Source of the DNA: Niebla homalea
Taxonomy: Eukaryota > Ascomycota > Lecanoromycetes > Lecanorales > Ramalinaceae
Assembly (NCBI GenBank): GCA_019925105.1
Contig: JAHGAU010000016.1
Location: 682,001 to 746,000 of the forward strand
Length of the DNA: 64,000 nt
Direction: 5' to 3'
Shown here: piece after piece, positions 49,369 to 61,995 of the stretch
Layout: each line of letters begins with the position of its first letter
How positions within the stretch are numbered: the first letter of the stretch is position 1
Program-made: the position numbers and the translations under genes
Notes under the pieces: model-generated
Seen by the model: the letters and a program-made list of their open reading frames with translations, nothing else
The model's database searches: none
Told to the model about the DNA's origin: nothing

Positions 49369-51113
49369 ATGAGCACTACCTACACGATGCCCTCTGCTAC
49401 GACAGAGCGGCGTCGCTCAGCGTCTAGTGCCCGGGAGAAGTTTCCTGATCTTGATCCCTCCGTCAACTTCAGTAGCGACCTGTTGCGGTATCAACATGAG
49501 CAAGACCTGTCCCAATTCTCGGCGCAAGCCACCAGCCCGAGCAAAATGAACGGAGTCCCACAAGTCGCAAGCTGGCAGACACGGAGAGACGGCCACCTGA
49601 CCTGGGGAGATGGCTCCTTAAATATTGCAGCACCGAGACGACAGCATGGCCGTCAAAAAAGTCTGAGTGATGCCATCCGGACCATTCGAGGCAGACGAGC
49701 GAGTGTATCTGAAAATGCACATGAGCTTGCCGACGCTCTGAAGGCGCCCTTATCTGTCAAGTTGACCGTGAGCTCCTCCCATCCGTGACTTTAGTGGCGA
49801 CTTACAGCTTACACCGTTGCTAGGGTCTTTGTTTCATCTGGTACATGAGTTCGGCGATGACCAACACATCCTCGAAATCAATCCTCAATGCTTTCCCCCA
49901 GCCCATCACCCTCACCATTCTACAGTTTGCTTTCGTCTCAGGGTGGTGTCTTTTCCTGGCCTATCTTGCTAAAATATTCCCGGGGCTGAGAAGAATGGTT
50001 CCAGCCCTGAAGAATGGCATTCGATATCCTAGCCGCGATGTGATTACTACCACACTTCCCCTCGCACTTTTCCAGATAGGAGGGCATATCCTTTCCTCCA
50101 CCGCTACCGAGAAGATCCCGGTCTCGCTCGTCCATACAATCAAAGGCCTTTCGCCCCTCTTCACTGTCTTGGCCTATCGCTTTTGCTTCAGCGTACACTA
50201 CGCCACAGCTACCTACCTTTCACTTGTTCCTCTCACTCTGGGGGTCGTACTGGCTTGTAGCGTTGAGTTCTCCGGTAACTGGTTTGGGATACTGTGCGCC
50301 TTCGGAAGTGCTCTGGTATTCGTCACACAAAACATCTTCTCCAAGAAGCTTTTCAATGATGCCGCTCGGGCTGAAGCTGATGGGGAGATGGATTCTCCAA
50401 CAAAGCAAAAGCTTGACAAGCTAAATCTCCTGTGCTATTGCTCTGGCCTAGCCTTCCTCATGACCTTCCCCATCTGGCTTTGGACCGACGCACTCCCGCT
50501 TTACTCAGCTCCTTTATCACTTTCACCTCACACGAAGCCCTCCCGCTCAACATCAATATCGACGTATCTTCCGGTCGAATTCTTCTTGAACGGCATCTTT
50601 CACTTCGCCCAGAACATCCTCGCCTTCGTCCTACTCTCCATGACTTCGCCAGTGACATACTCAGTCGCTTCACTCATTAAACGCGTGTTCGTCATTGTCA
50701 TGGCAATCGTATGGTTTGGTAGCCGTACCACCCCTGTTCAAGCGGGAGGTATAGCGCTCACCTTTTTCGGTCTTTATCTCTACGACAGGACTAGTGGCTC
50801 CGAGAAAGCTGAACGGCGGGCAAGGGTGGGTGCATCTGTTCCGGAACCGCTGCTTCCGCTGGCTACTAAGGATGCACCAATGACCGAATCACCTCTGAGC
50901 TCCGGGAATATCAGCACGGGGATGGTGAGCATGTTTGGCTACAGCAATGGCCACGCAATAGGGGACGAGAAGAAGGCAGATGCAGCAGGACCTGGACGAC
51001 CAAGGGCTGGGAGTCCAGGATTCAGCCCGCAGTCATTGCCTCCCGGGACGAAGCAGGAGGATACTTGGCACATGAAGGAGAAAGTGGGGAGGCAGGGGAC
51101 TCCCGGTACATGA
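49369..51113 (+). CDS. SLY41-like TPT/DUF250 family transporter (562 aa)
   Basis: Exons are 49369-49767 and 49824-51113. The first 133 residues are a cytosolic Arg/Ser-rich tail (TTERRRSASSAREKFPDL). The membrane part begins GLCFIWYMSSAMTNTSSKSIL and shows the triose-phosphate-translocator pattern: FPQPITLTILQFAF, TTTLPLALFQIGGHILSSTA, SLVHTIKGLSPLFTVLAYR, LTLGVVLACSVEFSGNWFG, QNIFSKKLF and SPVTYSVASLIKRVFVIV. About ten transmembrane helices are expected. Yeast Sly41 suppresses loss of Ypt1 and acts in the ER-Golgi system; the transported substrate is not settled. The C-terminal 110 residues are disordered. A second ATG at 49387 is in frame and could be used. The intron has a GTGAGC donor and TTGCTAG acceptor. 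Confidence 0.85.
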
Positions 51114-51992
51114 TGATTTGACGATAGATAACTCGTTTAGACTGCGGCAACGCTATACATAGACATTTTGGCTGCTTTCAAATCCCATTCGTCAGAGGCC
51201 CGGCGCTGTATATGGCTCGATGATCATAGCAGATTACATCTGAAGCGGAGTGTACAAGACAGCAGTGGAAACCCCGCGCGATAGGCGGAAGAGGGGCCGC
51301 TTCTGCGTGATGGAGGGAGGGCGGAGAGGCAAGTGAGGCAAGTGAGGCGATGTTGGAGCTCCCATGTTTGTACTTTGTAGTCTTCACGCATCAGAAAAGC
51401 CATGTGATCTATCGCCTTTGCTCCTGAATCGTTGGCTGACCAGACCCAGCCCATCGCCATTGATCAGATGTGAGAGCATGGACCATCGATGAATTTCTCC
51501 TTACGTCCGCGGCATCGCCAAAGCCACCGTCCTTTAAATACTCCCTGTCCAGACCAAGCCTTTCGTCCGGCGAGGGGCGTCCGGAAAACCAATATCTCTT
51601 GGAACTGGCTTCCACTGATCCTAGCAGCTTTACTGGCATGATGAAGCTCGTTTCGAACCCACTGGGTGGAGAAGAGCACCACTATTTGCATTGAGCGTTA
51701 ACAGGGTACGTAATTCTTTAAAGTCTCATAAGCCTTCATTCTCTCACTGCGCACATTCTTTCATCTTTTATTCCTAATTGAGAGGATACAAGTATCAGGG
51801 TTGCGGACAAAGCCATCGCAAACGTACTTTCAACACCCTCTGGGCCATGGACTTGTGCGCTTCCATGCTTTGATTGAGCGATGCCGTCCTACTACTGTCA
51901 AGATTGTCACTACTTCTATCGGACTGCCCTGAAACTACTTTCAATATCCACTCTAGTCGCGCCTACTTCTACGCACTGAGCGCTGACCAATC
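51114..51992. other. Intergenic between SLY41-like and carnitine acetyltransferase genes
   Basis: These 879 bases hold a 3' UTR and the promoter/5' UTR of the next gene. Short frames on the minus strand at 51409-51691 have no recognisable family. Confidence 0.4.
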
Positions 51993-54508
51993 ATGATAGC
52001 CCGTACTTTCACCATGCCTGGTTCCCTGGACGACTCTTTGGCAAAGTCACAGCCTCCGAATGGAGAGACAGGGCGCGATCAGGCCCAGAAGGCGAAAGAT
52101 GCATTTTCCCCGGCTCAGAGGGAGCCGTTGGCATACCATGGCGTCAAGCATGAACCCGGTATAACCTTTGCTGCACAGGACAAGCTGGCCAAGTTGCCAA
52201 TACCAGAATTGGACAGCACCCTGCAGAAGTACATGAACGTGCTGGCGCCGCTGCAAACCAAGAGGGAGCAGAACGATACCTCGAAAGCCGTCGAAGATTT
52301 TGCACAGGGAGAAGGTCCAGAGCTACAGGCGAGGCTGAAGAAGTATGCCACAGGAAAGACGAGCTATATCGAGCAGTTCTGTGAGTTCTCTGACCATGAT
52401 GTCCGGCATCCTACATTTGCTGATCGTCCCTAGGGTATGATTCGTACCTCAACTTTGACAATCCTGTCGTCCTGAATCTGAATCCATTCTTCCTACTTGA
52501 AGACGACCCCACACCTGCTCGAAATAATCAGGTCACTCGAGCTGCATCTTTGGTGGTCTCTGCACTCTGCTTCGTCCGAGCAGTGAGAAAGGAAGAGCTG
52601 CCGCCTGATACGCTGCGAGGAAACCCGTTGTGCATGTATCAGTATTCAAGAATGTTCGGCACAGCCAGGGTTCCCACAGACAATGGTTGTCATATTGCCC
52701 AAGACAGTGGCTCGAAACATATCGTCGTACTCTGCAAGGGACAATTCTACTGGTTCGATGTCTTAGACGAAAACTCCGATTTGATAATGACAGAGAAAGA
52801 TCTTGCGATCAATCTGCAAGTCATTGTAGACGATGCTGAGGACACGCCAATCCAAGAAGCTGCCCGTGGCGCCCTTGGTGTCTTGAGTACGGAGAATCGC
52901 AAGATATGGGCTGGTCTCCGCGATGTACTGAACCGTGATGAGGATTCAAACAATGCCGAATGTCTCAACATCGTCGACTCCTCCTTGTTCATCCTCTGTC
53001 TTGATTATACAGAACCTACATTGAGCTCTCAGCTTTGTACGAACATGCTTTGTGGCACTTCCGAAGTTGTCAAAGGCGTACAAGTTGGAACTTGCACCAA
53101 CCGGTGGTATGATAAAATGCAGATCATCGTCTGCAAGAACGGCTCCGCTGGCATCAACTTCGAGCACACCGGGATCGATGGTCACACTGTCTTGCGCTTT
53201 GCTTCCGACGTCTACACTGACACCATCTTGCGCTTTGCCAAATCCATCAACGGTTTGGCTCCATCGCTCTGGTCCTCGATGTCGCCTGATCCTTCGAAGC
53301 GTGATCCAGACTCCTTTGGCGATGTCTCGACCACACCCCACAAGCTCGAGTGGGACATGCACCCCGAATTATCCACCGCACTGCGCTTCGCTGAGACTCG
53401 TCTCGCAGATTTAATCCAGCAGAGCGAGTTTCGAACACTGGAATTTCCGGGATATGGCAAGAATTTCATGACTTCCATGGGCTTCTCGCCAGACGCTTTC
53501 GTCCAGATGGCTTTTCAAGCAGCATATTACGGTCTCTACGGTCGCGTAGAAAATACCTACGAACCAGCAATGACCAAGGTCTTCTTGCACGGGCGTACGG
53601 AAGCAATCCGAGCTGTCTCCAACGAATCCGCCGACTTTGTCCGCACCTTCTGGGCTGAAAAGTCCGCAGTCGAAAAAATCGATGCACTACGCAAAGCCTG
53701 CGAGAAGCACGTCAAGCACACCAAAGAATGCGCCAAAGCACTCGGCCAAGACCGACATCTTTATGCCCTCTACTGCGTCTGGCAACGTGCTGTCGACGAA
53801 GAAGGGGCTGAGGCAGCAAGTAGTAACGGTCTTGACTCTGATGGCGCCACCAGCTCCGTTGATGGCTCTTCAAGCCCCACAACGAGTGGAAGACCAGCCT
53901 CTCGTAGCGGACAGCCGACATCAGTCTCGCCCTCGCCAGCTAGTAAGCCAGCTACGCAGCAGATGCCTGCGCTCTTCGCGGACGGCGGTTGGGATCGCAT
54001 CAACAATACTATCCTTTCGACCTCGAACTGTGGCAACCCAGCTCTCCGCCATTTTGGCTTCGGCCCCACGTCAGGTGATGGGTTTGGTATTGGGTATATC
54101 ATCAAGGATGACTCGGTCAGTATCTGTGCGAGCAGCAAGCATAGGCAGACGCAGCGGTATGTTGACGCGGTGGAGAGCTACTTCCTCGAGATTCGGAAGT
54201 TGTTGAGGTCGACGAGGAAAGCCGGGAGTAGGAGTAAGGGGGCTAGCAGGGCTAGAGAGGCGGAGGGGAGGCCGGACGTTCTGGGTAAGAAAGGCAGGGC
54301 CGTCAGTAAGAGCCACAATGTGGCTGGTGATGAGTCCAATGGGAATGAGGAAGATGATGATGATGGACTGGCTGGCTACGGCTTCTTCGATGCGGGCATG
54401 CTGATCCAAGCCCTCAAAGCAAATGAGGATGAGCGAGATAGGCCACTCGAGAAATCACTTGCACGAAAGGCACAGGTAGGCAAGAAGTTGAGGCTAAGTG
54501 AATACTGA
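51993..54508 (+). CDS. Carnitine O-acetyltransferase, cytosolic FacC/Yat2 type (820 aa)
   Basis: Exons are 51993-52380 and 52434-54508 (2463 nt). The choline/carnitine acyltransferase signature is clear: LAKLPIPELDSTLQKYMNVL near the start, the spliced YDSYLNFDNPVVLNLNPFF, LCMYQYSRMFGTARVP and KHIVVLCKGQFYWFDV. The catalytic His is in NFEHTGIDG (H374), and EPAMTKVFLHGRTEAIR is also present. A Ser-rich insert (about 610-655) splits the C-terminal lobe, and the last 100 residues are basic and acidic low complexity. There is no presequence and no C-terminal peroxisome signal (ends RLSEY). That fits the cytosolic class (A. nidulans FacC, yeast Yat2), which makes acetylcarnitine from acetyl-CoA for transfer into mitochondria during growth on acetate. 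The FacC versus Yat1 assignment rests on length and missing targeting signals. Confidence 0.88.
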
Positions 54509-54697
54509 AGAGAGTCTTTACAACTGCACAGGATAGGAGATGGAACACTGTGTCTAACTTTGAATTTGGGTATTGAACAAATATAACCTGCTTTGATTCC
54601 ATTGCCAGGGTAAAGCGTCCTCCTCCTCCTCCATGCGTCGCTTTTCGAGCCGCAAGCATCTACTCTACTGCCCCGGGCATCATCTCTTCGTGAAGCC

Positions 54698-55747
54698 TTA
54701 TACTGGTAGATTGAACTTCTTGCCTTGCAACACCCTTCAAAGCGTTAGCAGACATAATCAACCCTACTCACATGACAGAAATCGCCGGATCCTGCTCATA
54801 TTCACAAAAACAGCAACCACAGTACACACATGCCAGAAGAGATAAAAAATACGGCAAAAACCAAAAAAACTCACTTGGTATAATAAACCCAAAAGAAATC
54901 ACTATACAACACCGTCTGCACCACCCCCGCCACCCACGGGATCTGATCCACATACCCCTCCCCAAAGTACCGCCACAGCCAATTCGGGATATACAACGCC
55001 CTGTACAAGCCGAGCGCGAACAGGTAATGCGTCGTGATGGTCTCGGCCTCGCCCGTGCGCTGCAGCATGAAGAGCTGGGGCAGGACGGCGACGGACTCCA
55101 GCCAGATGCTGAACGCCCACAGCATCTCGGAGACCTCGTAGCGGTAGGGGAACAGGACGCCCAGGGCGGCGGAGGCGAGGAGCAGGTACTGGACCTTGAA
55201 GGTGTCGATGTTGGGGTCGTGGGTCGGGCGGTAGTCGGTCAGCATGAGGTAGAGGGTGTAGGATTGGGCGGCCAGGAAGAGGAGTTTGAAGGTGGTGTTG
55301 TAGAGGGAGCCGGTTGTGAGGGTCCAGAAGATGTCTATGGTTGGTGGGAGAGAAGGGGGAGGGTTAGTCGGGGTTGTGGCTGGGTGAGCTTGTGGTGATG
55401 GGGAAGGCTCTTGCTCGGAACTTCTGGCAGGGGAAGGTTTTCTTTGCCACTAAAGGAGAGCGTACCTAGGTATCTGGTCGAATATACGATCATGTATAAA
55501 GCTTGCGACTTAAAGGATATTCCTGAGCAGCTCTGTCGGCCCAGATCAGTACCGGGGCTCCCTTCAAAGCTCGTAGAAGGGGGCATGCGCCGTACATGGG
55601 AAGACTTCATTTTCTGGAGCAGAATGAGGATGGAGATGAGATGGGACAGGTCCGCTACATGGTAACTGCCCGTCAGCTAGGTCCAATGGATGTCGAAGCA
55701 AGCTCAAGCTTCCTAGACTCCATACCGAGTATGCGGAAGATGTTCAT
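54698..55747 (-). CDS. ERD2: ER lumen protein-retaining (K/HDEL) receptor ERD2 (214 aa)
   Basis: Five minus-strand exons: 55747-55726, 55654-55596, 55532-55466, 55334-54875 and 54734-54698 (645 nt, all phases consistent). The protein starts MNIFRILADLSHLISILILL. It continues SCSGISFKSQALYMIVYSTR, RYLDIFWTLTTGSLYNTTFK, DYRPTHDPNIDTFKVQYLL and LWAFSIWLESVAVLPQLFML, then TETITTHY-like and LGLYRALYIPNWLWRY blocks. The tail is KVLQGKKFNLPV. Length and seven membrane helices match ERD2, the Golgi-to-ER retrieval receptor for HDEL/KDEL proteins. The first exon is only 22 nt and the last 37 nt. The gene is the last intact one before the AT-rich block, which begins about 240 bases upstream of its start codon. 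Confidence 0.93.
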
Positions 55748-56513
55748 GATGGCGGTACAAGCCGGCTTTGAGCCAGCTAGGTCGTGGAAGAAGTCTCAAG
55801 CAGGGTTCATTCGAGCAATGCTTCCTGTCGGTCAGGGTTTTTTCATCATTGCCAAGCGTAAGTCGTCCTTTCGCAAGCTACCCCAATATGCAAATTCGTT
55901 GGCCCCCTCGGAATTTTTGCGCTTTAGAATAGGACCCTTACCAAATTTGTTAGTAAAGCCTATTACCAGCTGCGCATCCACCATTACACTCAAGTTAATC
56001 AATTAAAGCTTTTGTAAAGTTATAGATTTACTTAAAAATCACTATTATAGGTATTATTAAACGTATTAAGAAGATTATTATAAAGAAGGCGCTATTTAAC
56101 GCGTTTAAAAGCGCGTTTTCACGTAAAAAACAAATTATTTCACCGCCGTTAATTATAGATAAACGTACGGCCTCCAAGTTTACTTTTATTATAGGCTTAA
56201 ATATCGAGTTTAAAACTTAAAGTTATACCGTAAGGTTTATAGTGGAATACGGTAATAAATCCATCCTTAATAAGACCAGGATTAGTAATTAATTCCAGTT
56301 TTAAAAGCTCTATACCGTTATTTTTATTAAAGCTTTTAAATTATATAATAATAAAAAAAAAGCTTAAGCTTTATTATATAAAAAGTATCTTATTAACCGT
56401 TAACTTAAAGAGTCAGGAGTTAAATATTAAAGATAAGCTTAATTATATTAAGCTTATGGCTGTTATTCATAATTAATTTATAAAAAAAAGGAAGTAGGTT
56501 ATTATTATTATTA
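55748..56513. other. ERD2 upstream flank and RIP-degraded segment outside the LTR element
   Basis: About 55748-55985 has normal composition and should contain the ERD2 promoter. From about 55990 the sequence becomes AT-rich with scarce CpA/TpG, like the element to its right, but it lies outside the LTR. On the plus strand a degraded frame near 56050-56220 still reads like protein (Lys/Ser-rich, with several codons now stops). I cannot name its origin; a fragment of another transposon is the likeliest guess. Confidence 0.5.
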
Positions 56514-56664
56514 TGTTAGACTGACTCCGCTGGCGGCACGCCGGCGGGACTAGTAAAGGTAGGTATAAAAAACGTGACGTTACGGTTTGGATACTTAAAT
56601 ATTACTTTAATAAGTAAATTAATAATAAAACTAATTCTTAAGGAACTTAGAAAAAATTAAGGTA
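56514..56664 (-). repeat. Left LTR copy (element 3' LTR), visible part
   Basis: It starts TGTTAGACTGACTCCG on the plus strand. The first 151 bases align without gaps to 63850-64000. All differences I see are G/A or C/T transitions. The full LTR length cannot be set because the other copy is cut by the window end. Confidence 0.85.
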
Positions 56665-57869
56665 TAGCCTTTACTTAAGGTAAAAATAATAATTATCCTG
56701 CTTTACGTTTATTAAATTACGGCTTATAAATAATATATATTAAGGCCGTTATTAAAACTTTTTATTAAGGCTTAACGGCCTATTTTAATATAATAATATA
56801 ACGTATTACTATAACGCCAGCGTAAAGGTAACGTTAATTATTAATAATTATCTTTTTTTTTATACGTTAATCTTTAAGGCATAAAGAGATATATTTAAAA
56901 CGTTAATATAAAGCCGGTTAAGTATAAGGTTTATTAAAAACCTATTATTAAACCCAATAAAAAAAGGGTAAAAAGAAAAGAGTCCTTAGGTATATACGTA
57001 AGTATAATAATATTTATTTAATAATAATATAATAAAGGTATTTTACGTTAATAAGTAATTAATATAATTTATAAAGCTTATTAAAAACCTTTTTATAAAA
57101 CTTAATAAGAAAAAATAAATAGGAAAAGAGTCTTTATAATATTAATTAATAATTATTTAAGGCTTTATTATTAATTTATTACGCTATAATAAAGATATAT
57201 ACTATTATAAAAACGGTATATAATTATAATAAAACTTTTATTTTATTTTAAACTTTTTTTCTTTTTTCCTTAATAATTTTAATCGCTTTTATAAGTATAA
57301 TATATTAAGGGTTTATATAAGTATCTATAAGTTAATACGTATATAGCTATATACCCTTATTATTTATATTATTATTATAATAAGTAATATTAACGTTATA
57401 TAAACGTTTTATTTACGTTAATAGTCCGCTTATTTTTATTTATTAATAAAATATATAAATTTACTTTAATTTTTAAATAATATAACGTATACGGAATAAC
57501 GTTTTATTAACGTAAATATAAATATAATATTAATAATATATATAATAATATTTTACTTAATTTACTTTTTATAAAATAAACTTTTATACCGGCGGGGCCT
57601 TTTACCTTATTATAAATATCGTAATAAATAATATCCTTCCTGTTACCTTCTTATAAATATCCTTAACGCCGTCGGACCGTTATTACTTTAATATATATAT
57701 AGTTCCCGGATTAATTATAGCCTTAGGTAACTTAATAAATACGTAAGTATCGGTTAATCGGTACGTAATTTATTAAAGCGTAAATTCAATACGTACGGAA
57801 GCATAATAAAATCCTTTAGGATTTTAAAGTTTTCCGGTTAAATATTAATTAAATATTAATTATTACTGG

Positions 57870-58480
57870 TTAAGCGGAATATATATTCCGTTAAATTATC
57901 TTAAAAGCTAAAAAAAAGGTATCGGTCCTTTAAATTAAGAAAAAGGCGTTTATTACTTACGTTAAAATAACGGAAAGAAAAATTATCCGGCTTAAAGAGT
58001 AAATAAATAAATTATAATTTAATAATAAAACGACAGCGTTAATATTTAATAGTTAAATCGGCTTAATACGGGGGGTCTAGGCCTTTTATAAAAGTTAATT
58101 CCATCGGGGAGGTATTCCTTATTTCCTGATTTTATATTTGGGGTAAAAAGAATAAACTTTAAGTTTATAATATTTAATAACTTAAGAAATAGAAAGGAAA
58201 AGGGAAATACGGGCTTTAACCTATTTAAAGAAGAAGAAAAAAAGGTTATGCCCTCTTCAGCGGCGCTATCGGGGGGGTCGGCCTTGGTTTCTGGGAGTAA
58301 TACCCCAGAATTAAGTTAAAAAGCCCCTCCGGCGAATAATATTGGGGAAAGGCCTTTAATTAAGGCAGAAAGGAAAGCGGAAAAAAAGGCGGAGAAAAAA
58401 AGGAGGAAAAGGATAAGGAAAATACGATACCTTTATACTTATCCTTAACCTCGTTAACTTATTTATAGGGGGAGAGGGCC
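57870..58480 (+). pseudogene. Possible second degraded frame, antisense to the retrotransposon
   Basis: On the plus strand a RIP-damaged frame reads KKAFITYVKITERKIIRLKE, and further right there is a Lys/Arg-rich stretch around 58370-58430 (KAERKAEKKAEKK). It is opposite to pol and downstream of the chromodomain. The composition recalls C-terminal tails of fungal DNA-transposon proteins, but I found no diagnostic motif. It may be a nested fragment or chance. Confidence 0.3.
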
Positions 58481-58997
58481 TGCGTTAATACGGAATTATA
58501 AATTATTCTTTTATTTTTATACGTTAATATTATTAAAATTTAATATTAAACGTTTAAAATTAATAATATTAAACGTTAAACGCTTATAATTTATATATTA
58601 TTAAAAGTAATATAACGGATAATATTATAAAAGTTACCGGAACGTTAATATAACCTTAATAAATATATTTATCGATCTTTTATTACCTTAATAACTTTAT
58701 TTATTTAATATTTTTAATTTAATAATATATTAAATACTTATAATTTAACGTTTACGCTTCTTTACCTTTAATATTATTACGGTTATTATTAAAGCCACTT
58801 TTATTAATTATAATATTATAATAAAAATAATTATTTCCGTAACGTTAACTTATCCGTACGTATAGTACTTATAATAAATAAAGTTATTAATTAAAGTTTA
58901 AACTTTAATAATCTTACGGAAGAATAACGTATAAAAGTTAAATAATTATAATATTAATTATATATATAATTATTAATTATATATATAACCTTTATTA

Positions 58998-59260
58998 TTG
59001 CGGCGTTATAACTTTATTTACGTCTCCTTTTACTCCGTATTATTTCGTTATATTATTCCCGTAATTCCTAGGAATACTTTAAGTCCGCTTTTAATACTTA
59101 TTAATTATATTTAAAACCTTAATTAATTTACTTAATTTAATATTAAACGTTTTTTTTATTCTTAATTTTATTAATAATTTCTTTAATTATTTATTCCTTT
59201 TTATTATTAATTAATTTAAATACTTATATTATAGCCTCTGCCGTTTAATCGTTAACGTAA
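58998..59260 (-). pseudogene. Chromodomain remnant of the retrotransposon
   Basis: On the minus strand a frame with several RIP stops still shows the chromodomain order: a hydrophobic/acidic helix region (IIKEIINKIKNKK), an aromatic-rich strand with stops at Trp/Gln positions, and VLKADLKYS. It lies directly after the integrase tail, as in chromoviruses. In intact elements this domain directs integration to methylated-H3K9 chromatin. Confidence 0.65.
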
Positions 59261-59984
59261 ATATAATAAAATTTTAAAAAAAAAATATAAATAATAAGGT
59301 AAATTTAATAAATAATAAAGAAAAATAAATAATATATTTACGTTCTAATTTTATTATTAATTTTAAAGGGTCCTATAAATTAAGGCGTAAGCTTTTTACT
59401 TAATTATTTTAACTTAAGGTTTTTAATATTTAATATTATTAAATTATTAATATTATATAACTTTAACTTATATTTCTTATTATACGTTTTTTAAGTTAAT
59501 TTAATAATATAACGTTATTAATCCGTTAATATTAATCGTATTTTATATAATATTTTAACCTTATTTTTTATTATAAATATTTCCTTTTTTATAGGTTTAT
59601 CCTTAGGTTTAAAATAAATATTTAAATTATAATTATATATTATTATAAAAAAATTATAACCTAAAATTAAATATTCTGAATTTATATAAATAAATTTAAT
59701 TAAAAAGAATAACCCTATTTAATTCGTTTATTTAAAGTTAATAAAAATCCTTAAATATTATTTAAGGCTTTAATTTTAATATTCTATTTAATTATTTATT
59801 TATAAATAGAAAGCGGTACTTAACTTATACTTTATCTTTACGTAATAATATATTAAACCCTAGAATTTATTAATAAATAAAAACCCCCGGTTAATTACGA
59901 TTTTAACCGGTATATTATAACGTAATATAATTTCTTTAAAGAAAAGGTTTATTAACGTAACGGTATCAATTTATTTTATAATAG

Positions 59985-60335
59985 GAAGGTATTTATATAT
60001 CTTTATATACTTATTTATAATTATTAAAATTGAATTATAAACGTTACCCTTAACCTTACTTACGGGTAAATTAATAATAAAGTCCATATTAAGTTTTTTT
60101 TAAGGTACGGCTAATTAAAGGAATAAAGTAAACTTGCTATAAGGGCGGTAATATAATACCTTAATCCTTTAATAAATATTATACGTTTTAATATAATTAT
60201 TAACTTAAGCCTTTAAGCCGTCTTAATAATATTTACGGGCTAAGAGTTTATAAGTTTTTTCAACTTTAAAGTAGCCCGTTAATGGGTTATTATAATACTT
60301 ATTAATCAGCTTTTCTTTAACCGCTTTATCCCGGG
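59985..60335 (-). pseudogene. Integrase remnant (zinc-binding region and start of catalytic core)
   Basis: The minus-strand frame reads KLINKYYNNPLTGYFKVEKT, then LLARKYY, then after degraded Cys codons RIKV and NMDFIINLPVSKVKGN. This is the H-H-C-C segment and first catalytic Asp region of gypsy integrase. His and Cys positions have mostly become Tyr, and stops replace Trp or Gln. Confidence 0.8.
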
Positions 60336-60984
60336 GGATATATATACGGCCTTTATAAATAATAAAGTTATTAAGATTGAGTTTTTAAGTATTATTATAG
60401 TTTTAATAAAAATATATTAACGTTACGTTATTATCTTTAATCTTATATATAAATATATCGTTAACCTATAAATCCTTAATAAATAACTTAATTAGCCTAG
60501 ATTCCTTATAAGGCTTTTTAAATAATTATTAAATCTCTTTTTATAGGATAATAATTTAAATATTTCTTAAAATAAATAATAATTAATAATTAATAGCCGC
60601 TGTCCGCCAATATTTTACCGATTTATCGGATTAAAATACAAGCTTATTCTATAAAATAAATAATAAGGTAATATTAAAAGGTAAAATCTCTTTATAATTT
60701 AAACGTTTTAATAAAAAATTAATAAGGTTTATTTTACTTTAACGATAAAATACTTTAAAGTTATAATTAATAAGTTTTAAGGCTTACTTAACTTAATGCG
60801 GGCTTAACGCCGGTTATTTTATAAACCTTTAAAGGTTATTATAATCTATTTATATTTAAATAACTTTAAGGTTCCCTTTTAAGTAATATTATTATTATTT
60901 AAACGTTATAATAATAATAAAGAACTTTTAATTATACGTCTTATAATTCTATTTAATAAAGGTTATTTTTTTGGATTAATACGT

Positions 60985-61255
60985 AATTAAGCGTTAATAA
61001 CTTTTCTTAAATTATTAAGATAAAATGTTTATAATAATAAAGTTGGATATATTTATCTCTATTTATAACCTCCGTTTTAAGTTAAAATGGCGGAATAATA
61101 ACGTATTAATAAATATTTCACGGAGCCGGTAAAACGCCGTATTAACCGTATTATTCTATTTTAACGGGTTAGCCTTCTTTCCTTCCTTATTACCCTTAAG
61201 TAAATTAATTAAAGGCTTAATTATCCTTAAATATTTATAAATAAAATAACGATAA
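60985..61255 (-). pseudogene. Connection and RNase H start remnant
   Basis: The minus-strand frame shows RIIKPLINLLKGNKEGKKAN, then TAFYRLREIF and FRHFNLKRRL, followed by a degraded version of the first RNase H motif (Asp now Asn). These match the region after reverse transcriptase in gypsy pol. Stops occur at former Trp and Gln codons. Confidence 0.75.
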
Positions 61256-61474
61256 AAATTTATAAAGCCTAAAAAAACTTATACTTCCCGGTAGGTTTTC
61301 GGGGTAAATTAATTTTTAATAATTTAAATACGTTTTTAATTTATTTAAATCCTTTTAATAGAAACGATAAACCCTAAGAACTTTACTTAAGTAATATTAA
61401 ATTAATATTTCTTAAGATTAATATAAAGCTAGAATTAATAAAATTACTTAAAAATTTACTAGATATAACGTTAA

Positions 61475-61995
61475 TAATCCGCCGGATTTTTATTAAATAT
61501 TAAAATATTATTTAAATAAACCATATAAATTATATCGATAAGGTTAATAAGGATACGGTTAATATAAGCTTAAAAGGTCGTTAAAACGTTAATTAACTTA
61601 AACGGCATAATAAGATACTTAAAGTAGTTATAACGCGTACGGAACGCCGTCTTTTACTTATCGCCGGACTTAATCTATAACCAATAATAAGTATTTTTAA
61701 GGTTTAACTTAATAAACCGTTTAAAGTTATTTAACCAGTCGAAAGTCTCGGTAATTAAAGGTAATAGGTATCGATTTTTAACTATAATTGTATTTAATCT
61801 ACGGTAATTAATATAAAAATAAAAACCGCCGTTTTTCTTAAGTATAAAAAGGATTAAAGCGCTTACGGGTAACGTTAAATAACAAATTTAACCTTAAATT
61901 ATAATATCCTTAAGATACCGTTAAAGCTTTATTAACTTTACCCGAGATAAATTATATAAAAAACTATATAATAACTTTTTACCGTTTAAATTAAT
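61475..61995 (-). pseudogene. Reverse transcriptase remnant
   Basis: The minus-strand frame retains YNLSRVKLIKL, LILFILKKNGGFYFYINYRR, LNTIIVKNRYLLPLI, KRFIKLNLKNTYY and KTAFRTRYNYFKYLIMPFKL. The catalytic box region reads MVYLNNILIF, where Asp codons have become Asn. These are the conserved blocks of gypsy reverse transcriptase in the correct order and spacing. It is certainly non-functional. Confidence 0.9.

Noticed and set aside
55596..56006. 136-codon plus-strand frame crossing the ERD2 start
   Set aside because: It is antisense to ERD2 exons and runs into the AT-rich block; no domain.
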